Shown here one piece after another: positions 59,209-64,000 of a stretch of DNA of 64,000 bases; the first letter of the stretch is position 1; each line of letters starts with the position of its first letter. The position numbers and the translations under genes were made by a program. The notes below the pieces were generated by a model. It saw only the letters and a list, made by a program, of their open reading frames with translations, searched no databases and was not told the DNA's origin. This DNA is from CAXBCP01 sp047638395 (GTDB lineage Bacteria > Pseudomonadota > Alphaproteobacteria > MPNO01 > UBA830), in assembly GCA_047638395.1 (NCBI GenBank), contig JBLIMV010000018.1:65515-129514 (forward strand), written 5' to 3'.

Positions 59209-59588
59209 CAGGCTTCCTCCTCGACTTCGCGTACAACAACGGTGAGGTTGCTGAACGGCTTTTGAATTTTGCCAACCCGGCCACGTGCGCGGGCGCGAAA
59301 ACGTTTCATAACAAACGCCTTACCAACGCTCGCTTCGGACACAACCAGACGATCTACATCGAGCTGGTGATTGTTTTCTGCATTCGCAATCGCCGCCTGC
59401 AGAACCGTCCTTACAGTGACTGCAATGCGCTTGCGCGAAAAGCTGAGTTCCGCAAGCGCACGCTCTGCCGGCAGACCACGAATGGACTGAGCGACGAGGT
59501 TCAGCTTCTGCGGGCTGACGCGGATCGTCTTCGCGAACGCCTTTGCTTCGTTATCCGCAAGACGGCGCGGAGTTGAAGATTTGCTCAT
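59208..59588 (-). CDS. rplV: 50S ribosomal protein L22
   Basis: A 126-aa protein whose extended loop lines the exit tunnel. AFAKTIRVSPQKLNLVAQSIRGLPAERALAELSFSRKR and the KRFRARARGRVGKIQKPFSNLTVVV loop/C-terminus are typical. The start is ATG 59588 (MSKSSTPRRL), one base from the rpsS stop; the frame stays open upstream through rpsS but that part is not L22. Confidence 0.97.
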   Translation of the reverse strand: MSKSSTPRRLADNEAKAFAKTIRVSPQKLNLVAQSIRGLPAERALAELSFSRKRIAVTVRTVLQAAIANAENNHQLDVDRLVVSEASVGKAFVMKRFRARARGRVGKIQKPFSNLTVVVREVEEEA

Positions 59589-59589
59589 A

Positions 59590-59868
59590 TCAGCCCCGTT
59601 TCGATTTCTTATCCGACGCATGACCGAAATAGGTCCGCGTCGCAGCGAATTCACCGAACTTGTGGCCAACCATGTTTTCGGTCACCAGGACGGGAATATG
59701 TTTATGACCGTTGTGAACACCGAAGGTCAGACCGACGAACTGCGGCAAAACCGTAGACCGCCGTGACCAGATCTTGATCACATCGTTTCGGCCGGACGCA
59801 CGGGTCTCCTCTGCCTTCTTAAGCAGATAGCCGTCAACGAACGGACCTTTCCAAACAGAACGCGACAT
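59590..59868 (-). CDS. rpsS: 30S ribosomal protein S19
   Basis: A 92-aa head protein that forms a complex with S13. SRSVWKGPFVDGYLLKKAEE, IKIWSRRSTVLPQFVGLTFGVHNGHKHIPV and VGHKFGEFAATRTYFGHASDKK are near-universal S19 segments. It lies 15 bp after rplB. Confidence 0.99.
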   Translation of the reverse strand: MSRSVWKGPFVDGYLLKKAEETRASGRNDVIKIWSRRSTVLPQFVGLTFGVHNGHKHIPVLVTENMVGHKFGEFAATRTYFGHASDKKSKRG

Positions 59869-59883
59869 GTTGCTTCCCTCTTC

Positions 59884-60711
59884 CTACTTCTTCCGCCGAC
59901 GGCGCATGATGAGATCGTCGGACTTCTTCTTCCGACGCGTACGCGCTCCTTTAGTCGGCTTGCCCCAGGGCGATACCGGGTGGCGACCGCCGGACGTGCG
60001 GCCTTCGCCGCCGCCATGCGGATGATCCACCGGGTTCATCGCGACGCCACGGACCTTCGGGCGCTTCCCCAGCCAGCGGCTACGGCCGGCCTTGGACATG
60101 TTTTGGTTCTTGTTATCCGAATTCGAAACTGCACCCACGGTCGCCATGCATTTTGCAGGAACCATGCGAAGCTCGCCAGACGTCAGCCGAAGCTGCGCGA
60201 AACCGGAATCCTTACCGATGAGCTGAACATAAGTGCCCGCAGCGCGGGCCATCTGTCCGCCACGACCGGGTTTCATCTCAACGTTATGGATGATCGTACC
60301 GACCGGCATGTTCTCCATCGGCATCGCGTTGCCTGGCTTGATGTCAGCGCGGTTAGCCGCGACGACACGATCGCCTTCCTGCAACCGCTGGGGCGCAATG
60401 ATATAGGCCTGCTCACCGTCATCGTATTTCAATAGCGCAATAAAGGCCGACCGGTTGGGGTCATACTCGATGCGCTCGACAACGGCCGACACGTCAAACT
60501 TCGTACGCTTGAAGTCGATAACGCGGTAAAGCCGCTTGTGCCCGCCACCGCGACGACGCGATGTGATACGACCGTTATTGTTACGACCACCGCTTTTGGT
60601 CACGCCCTCTGTCAGTTTCTTGACAGGGCGCCCCTTCCACAGCTCGGACTTGTCGACAAGGACCAGTCCGCGCATCGCCGGGGTATTAGGTTTGTATTTT
60701 TTAAGCGCCAT
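59884..60711 (-). CDS. rplB: 50S ribosomal protein L2
   Basis: A 275-aa primary rRNA-binding protein needed for the peptidyl-transferase centre. GGGHKRLYRVIDFKRTKFDVSAVVERIEYDPNRSAFIALL and the VAMNPVDHPHGGGEGRTSGGRHPVSPWG motif, with the functionally critical histidine, are intact. The length is standard. It follows rplW by 4 bp. Confidence 0.99.
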   Translation of the reverse strand: MALKKYKPNTPAMRGLVLVDKSELWKGRPVKKLTEGVTKSGGRNNNGRITSRRRGGGHKRLYRVIDFKRTKFDVSAVVERIEYDPNRSAFIALLKYDDGEQAYIIAPQRLQEGDRVVAANRADIKPGNAMPMENMPVGTIIHNVEMKPGRGGQMARAAGTYVQLIGKDSGFAQLRLTSGELRMVPAKCMATVGAVSNSDNKNQNMSKAGRSRWLGKRPKVRGVAMNPVDHPHGGGEGRTSGGRHPVSPWGKPTKGARTRRKKKSDDLIMRRRRKK

Positions 60712-60715
60712 TGGT

Positions 60716-61039
60716 TCAGATCCCCGTCGTCACGTCGATGGTGTTGCCTTCTTCGAGCGTCACGACCGCTTTCTTGTAATCGGGACGTTTGCCGACCATT
60801 CCGCGGAAACGTTTGGTCTTGCCCTGCTGACGGATCGTATTGACCGCCCGGACCTTTACCTGGAACAGATGTTCGACAGCGGCCTTGATAGCCGGTTTAT
60901 TGGCATCCAGCGGAACCCGGAACGTAACCTGGTTATGCTCCGAACCCATGGTCGCCTTTTCGGTGATAACCGGCGAAAGGATCACGTCACAGGCGGATGC
61001 CGGCGAAATGGTCACAGGGCGATGATATTTCCAGCTCAT
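60716..61039 (-). CDS. rplW: 50S ribosomal protein L23
   Basis: A 107-aa protein that docks trigger factor and SRP at the tunnel exit. DVILSPVITEKATMGSEHNQVTFRVPLDANKPAIKAAVEHLFQVKVRAVNTIRQQGKTKRFRG is typical. About ten extra N-terminal residues (MSWKYHRPVT) precede the usual start, but the ATG at 61039 overlaps the rplD stop as ATGA, which supports it. Confidence 0.97.
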   Translation of the reverse strand: MSWKYHRPVTISPASACDVILSPVITEKATMGSEHNQVTFRVPLDANKPAIKAAVEHLFQVKVRAVNTIRQQGKTKRFRGMVGKRPDYKKAVVTLEEGNTIDVTTGI

Positions 61040-61656
61040 GAAAGGCGCTCCTGAAGATGCTCGGCTGCGGCCTTGGTCAAAACCAGCACGTCGCGGCGTA
61101 CGATGTCATAGACGTTCGCACCCTGCTGCGGGAGCACGTCGATATTCATGATATTTGCGGCAGCGCGGGCAAAGTTACCGTCCACTTCGGCGCCGGTGAC
61201 GATCAGCGCGTTGGACAGGCCGAGCGCCGCGAACTTGCCGGACAAATCCTTCGTCTTGGCATCCGCAATCGCAATGTCATCAAGAATGATCAGCTTCCCG
61301 TCGGCCAGTTTGCTGGAAAGCGCACAGCGCAGCGCCAGCTTCCGGACCTTCTTCGGCAGTTTGTGCGAATGATCGCGGACAACCGGGCCAAAGACGGTCG
61401 AACCACCGCGGAACTGAGCCGCCCGAAGCGTACCCGCACGTGCACGGCCGGTGCCCTTCTGATTCCAGGGCTTGGCCGTCGTACCGCGAATTTCGCTCAC
61501 GTTCTTGGTCTTGTGATTTCCGCTTCGACGTTTTGCAAGCTGGTAGTTCACCATCCGCGCGATGATGTCTTTACGCACTTCTGCGCCAAAAACACCATCG
61601 GCGAGATCAACCGAACCAGCCTTCTTATTGTCGAGGGTAAGAATGTCGCACTTCAT
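61036..61656 (-). CDS. rplD: 50S ribosomal protein L4
   Basis: A 206-aa protein whose loop lines the exit tunnel; in gammaproteobacteria it also represses the S10 operon. The loop GTTAKPWNQKGTGRARAGTLRAAQFRGGSTVFGP and RKLALRCALSSKLADGKLIILD are conserved. It starts 6 bp after rplC and overlaps rplW by 4 bp. Confidence 0.98.
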   Translation of the reverse strand: MKCDILTLDNKKAGSVDLADGVFGAEVRKDIIARMVNYQLAKRRSGNHKTKNVSEIRGTTAKPWNQKGTGRARAGTLRAAQFRGGSTVFGPVVRDHSHKLPKKVRKLALRCALSSKLADGKLIILDDIAIADAKTKDLSGKFAALGLSNALIVTGAEVDGNFARAAANIMNIDVLPQQGANVYDIVRRDVLVLTKAAAEHLQERLS

Positions 61657-61662
61657 GGCGCG

Positions 61663-62439
61663 TTATTCCTTCTTCTCATCGTTATCGCCCGCTTCCGGGG
61701 CGTCTGTCGCGCCTTCGGCAACATCGGCTGCGTCTGCGACTTCTTCTTCAGCTGCGGGCGCATCACCGGCACGAAGACCTGCCGGGAAAGGCACGCCTTC
61801 AGGAGCCGCTATCTTCACCGCGTCAATTACTTCAACCCAGCCACCCTTAGAACCGGGCACTGCGCCGCTTACCAGAATCAGGCCCTGCTCCAGGTCAGTT
61901 CTGACCACCGACAGGTTCTGAACGGTAATACGTTCGGCACCCATATGGCCGGCCATCTTCTTACCTTTGAAGACCTTGCCCGGATCCTGACTGTTACCGG
62001 TCGAACCATGGCTACGATGACTGATCGACACGCCATGAGACGCCTCAAGTCCAGCGAAGTTATGGCGCTTCATGCCGCCGGCGAAGCCCTTACCGATAGA
62101 CGTTCCCGCCACATCGATCTTCTGCCCAGCGACGAAATGCTCGACGGTGATCTCATCACCGACATTGAGCATCGCGTCTTCGCTGACGCGAAATTCGACC
62201 AGGCGTCGCTTCGGCTCAACCTTAGCCTTGGCATAATGCCCACGCATCGGCTTCGACACGTTCTTCGGCTTTGCCGTACCGGCACCGACCTGAACGGCGA
62301 AATAGCCATTTTTATCCGCGGTTCGAATATCGACGACCTGACAGCTGTCGACCTGAAGAACCGTTACCGGCACATGTTCCCCACCGTCGGTGAAGACGCG
62401 GGTCATGCCCAGTTTCTTTGCTACGAGTCCCGAACGCAT
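61663..62439 (-). CDS. rplC: 50S ribosomal protein L3 with acidic C-terminal extension
   Basis: A 258-aa primary rRNA-binding protein. MRSGLVAKKLGMTRVFTDGGEHVPVTVLQVD and the loop with HGVSISHRSHGSTGNSQDPGKVFKGKKMAGHMG are diagnostic. Beyond the normal end near residue 215 there is an acidic Ala/Glu/Asp tail (APAAEEEVADAADVAEGATD then a KKE end) that E. coli L3 lacks. I start at ATG 62439; the frame upstream to 62475 is a shadow. Confidence 0.97.
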   Translation of the reverse strand: MRSGLVAKKLGMTRVFTDGGEHVPVTVLQVDSCQVVDIRTADKNGYFAVQVGAGTAKPKNVSKPMRGHYAKAKVEPKRRLVEFRVSEDAMLNVGDEITVEHFVAGQKIDVAGTSIGKGFAGGMKRHNFAGLEASHGVSISHRSHGSTGNSQDPGKVFKGKKMAGHMGAERITVQNLSVVRTDLEQGLILVSGAVPGSKGGWVEVIDAVKIAAPEGVPFPAGLRAGDAPAAEEEVADAADVAEGATDAPEAGDNDEKKE

Positions 62440-62449
62440 TGTTCTGTCC

Positions 62450-62758
62450 TTACAGCTTGATCTCGACGTCGACACCCGATGCGAGGTCGAGCTTCATGAG
62501 CGCGTCCACGGTCTGGGGGGTCGGGTCGATGATGTCGAGCAGCCGCTTGTGCGTACGAATCTCAAACTGCTCACGTGATTTCTTATTTACATGCGGCGAA
62601 CGAAGAACCGTGTACTTCTCGATTTTAGTCGGAAGCGGAATAGGTCCACGGACTTCGGCACCGGTGCGCTTGGCCGTATCGACGATTTCACTCGTCGATG
62701 AATCCAGAACGCGGTGATCAAAGGCCTTTAGCCGAATGCGAATGTTTTGATTTTCCAT
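62450..62758 (-). CDS. rpsJ: 30S ribosomal protein S10
   Basis: A 102-aa protein, also the NusE antitermination factor. ENQNIRIRLKAFDHRVLDSSTSEIVDTAKRTGAEVRGPIPLPTKIEKYTVLRSPHVNKKSREQFEIRTHKRL is near-identical across proteobacteria. It follows tuf by 38 bp, so the str and S10 gene sets are contiguous here. Confidence 0.99.
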   Translation of the reverse strand: MENQNIRIRLKAFDHRVLDSSTSEIVDTAKRTGAEVRGPIPLPTKIEKYTVLRSPHVNKKSREQFEIRTHKRLLDIIDPTPQTVDALMKLDLASGVDVEIKL

Positions 62759-62796
62759 AATTTCGCCCTTTAAAGGCCTTCCTCTTATTTCGTCTC

Positions 62797-63987
62797 TTAT
62801 TCAGAGATCGATGCGACGACGCCGGCACCGACGGTGCGGCCGCCTTCGCGGATTGCAAAACGCAGACCTTCATCCATCGCGATCGGCGCGATCAGCTCAA
62901 CATCCATCGAGATATTGTCGCCAGGCATGACCATCTCCGTACCTTCCGGCAGAGAAACCTCACCCGTAACGTCCGTCGTCCGGAAATAGAACTGCGGGCG
63001 GTACTTCGTGAAGAACGGCGTGTGACGGCCGCCTTCCTCTTTCGTCAGGATATAGGCTTCCGCCTTGAACTTCGTGTGCGGCTGGATCGATCCCGGCTTC
63101 GCCAGAACCTGACCGCGCTCAACACCCTCGCGGTCCGTACCGCGCAGCAGGCAACCAACATTGTCGCCCGCTTCGCCAGAGTCCAGAAGCTTACGGAACA
63201 TCTCGACGCCGGTAACAACCGTCACCGTCGTGTCCTTGATGCCAACGATCTCGACGTTGTCGCCAACGTTAACAATACCGCGCTCAATACGACCCGTAAC
63301 AACCGTGCCACGGCCCGAAATCGAGAAAACGTCTTCGATCGGCATCAGGAACGGAAGATCCTTCGGACGGTCAGGCTGCGGGATATAGCTATCAACCGCC
63401 GCCATCAGCTCAAGAATGGCGTTCCTGCCAGTCTCTTCGTTGCTGTCCTCAAGCGCTGCAAGCGCAGAACCCTTGATGATCGGAATATCGTCGCCCGGGA
63501 AATCGTACGAGCTCAGAAGCTCACGTACTTCCATCTCGACAAGCTCCAGAAGCTCTTCGTCGTCAACCTGATCAACCTTGTTCAGGAAAACAACAATCGC
63601 CGGAACGCCAACCTGGCGGGCAAGAAGGATGTGCTCGCGCGTCTGCGGCATCGGGCCGTCAGCGGCGTTCACAACCAAAATCGCCCCATCCATCTGAGCC
63701 GCACCCGTGATCATGTTCTTCACGTAATCAGCATGACCGGGGCAATCCACATGCGCGTAGTGACGGTTCTCCGTCTCATACTCAACATGCGCCGTCGCAA
63801 TCGTAATACCGCGCTCACGCTCCTCAGGTGCCTTGTCGATGTCCGCGTACGCCGTAAACTCGGCGCCGCCGCTCTCGGCCAGAATCTTTGTGATCGCCGC
63901 CGTCAGCGACGTCTTGCCGTGATCAACGTGACCAATCGTGCCAACGTTGCAATGCGGCTTTGTCCGCTCAAATTTCGCTTTAGCCAT
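62797..63987 (-). CDS. tuf: elongation factor Tu
   Basis: A complete 396-aa GTPase that delivers aminoacyl-tRNA to the ribosome. G1 GHVDHGKTSL, G2 region ERERGITI, G3 DCPGH, G4 NKVD and G5 SAL are all intact in domain 1, followed by beta-barrel domains 2 and 3 (GRGTVVTGRIERG; GMFxK-type end GGRTVGAGVVASISE). The start is 13 bp from the right edge; the gene probably follows fusA outside the window. A second tuf copy elsewhere is common and cannot be excluded. Confidence 0.99.
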   Translation of the reverse strand: MAKAKFERTKPHCNVGTIGHVDHGKTSLTAAITKILAESGGAEFTAYADIDKAPEERERGITIATAHVEYETENRHYAHVDCPGHADYVKNMITGAAQMDGAILVVNAADGPMPQTREHILLARQVGVPAIVVFLNKVDQVDDEELLELVEMEVRELLSSYDFPGDDIPIIKGSALAALEDSNEETGRNAILELMAAVDSYIPQPDRPKDLPFLMPIEDVFSISGRGTVVTGRIERGIVNVGDNVEIVGIKDTTVTVVTGVEMFRKLLDSGEAGDNVGCLLRGTDREGVERGQVLAKPGSIQPHTKFKAEAYILTKEEGGRHTPFFTKYRPQFYFRTTDVTGEVSLPEGTEMVMPGDNISMDVELIAPIAMDEGLRFAIREGGRTVGAGVVASISE

Positions 63988-64000
63988 TCGTCTCGTTCCT

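Noticed and set aside
58333..59265. 310-codon open frame on the + strand
   Set aside because: Antisense to rpsC and rplP; no protein-like pattern.
61057..62460. 467-codon open frame on the + strand across rplD and rplC
   Set aside because: It is exactly antisense to two certain ribosomal protein genes, has no recognisable motif and reflects codon bias of the real strand.
1..64000. genomic island or mobile element around the catabolic region
   Set aside because: No integrase, transposase, terminal repeats or attachment duplication is seen; the tRNA-Gly and tRNA-Leu genes are not followed by repeated 3' ends.

Overview
The window is a stretch of chromosome from an alphaproteobacterium, most like a Rhodospirillales-type environmental organism; I cannot name the species. 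The evidence is a canonical S10-spc-alpha ribosomal cluster with adk between secY and rpsM and no rpmJ, an Atp12 family F1-ATPase assembly chaperone, a DUF1489 protein, an Hpt-like/CheY-like gene pair behind a perfect CtrA-type TTAA-N7-TTAA site, and moderately high GC with short or overlapping intergenic gaps. I see no insertion sequence, phage gene, CRISPR array or rRNA operon.

Layout. 1-7400 is housekeeping: 5' part of dapA, a soluble lytic transglycosylase, a HAD dehalogenase / alpha-beta hydrolase / threonine dehydratase-like operon, and a bactofilin plus M23 peptidase pair. 7500-38900 is a large catabolic/accessory region made of separate units: (a) Rieske protein + unknown 106-aa protein + amidohydrolase; (b) a tightly overlapping minus-strand operon with two paralogous FAH-family hydrolases, an archaeal-type CTP-dependent riboflavin-kinase-like protein (DUF120), a mandelate racemase/muconate lactonizing-type enzyme, a gentisate 1,2-dioxygenase-type bicupin and a GNAT protein; (c) a CHASE-PAS-PAS histidine kinase with a single-domain response regulator; (d) a minus-strand operon CoA-transferase III - EamA transporter - ChaC-like - SDR - methyltransferase - class II aldolase; (e) divergent from it, three tandem TauE/SafE permeases, a soluble-looking molybdopterin oxidoreductase and a RidA protein; (f) the lower meta-cleavage pathway dmpC-E-F-G-H; (g) a PdxA/TphB-like dehydrogenase and a ring-hydroxylating dioxygenase alpha/beta pair, divergent from a FadR-type GntR regulator, Rieske ferredoxin and ferredoxin reductase.

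Function. Units f and g together describe most of an aromatic-acid route: a three-component Rieske dioxygenase makes a cis-dihydrodiol carboxylate, the PdxA/TphB-like enzyme rearomatises it to a catechol-type diol, and DmpC-E-F-G-H take the ring-cleavage product to pyruvate and acetyl-CoA. The extradiol ring-cleavage dioxygenase and the 4-oxalocrotonate tautomerase that should link them are not in the window. Unit b suggests a separate gentisate-like ring-cleavage branch with an unusual set of accessory genes, and is the best candidate for something undescribed.

38900-48800 returns to core functions: DUF1489, Hpt-like protein and response regulator, mgtE, tRNA-Leu, lipB, acylphosphatase, atp12, a phosphoglycolate phosphatase-like HAD, a RluC-type pseudouridine synthase, crcB, rarA and a DegP/Q-type protease. 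48800-63990 is the ribosomal protein cluster, read on the minus strand from tuf to rplQ, ending in a rho-independent terminator. An internal promoter just behind adk drives rpsM-rpsK-rpoA-rplQ. No gene-free stretch exceeds about 300 bases.
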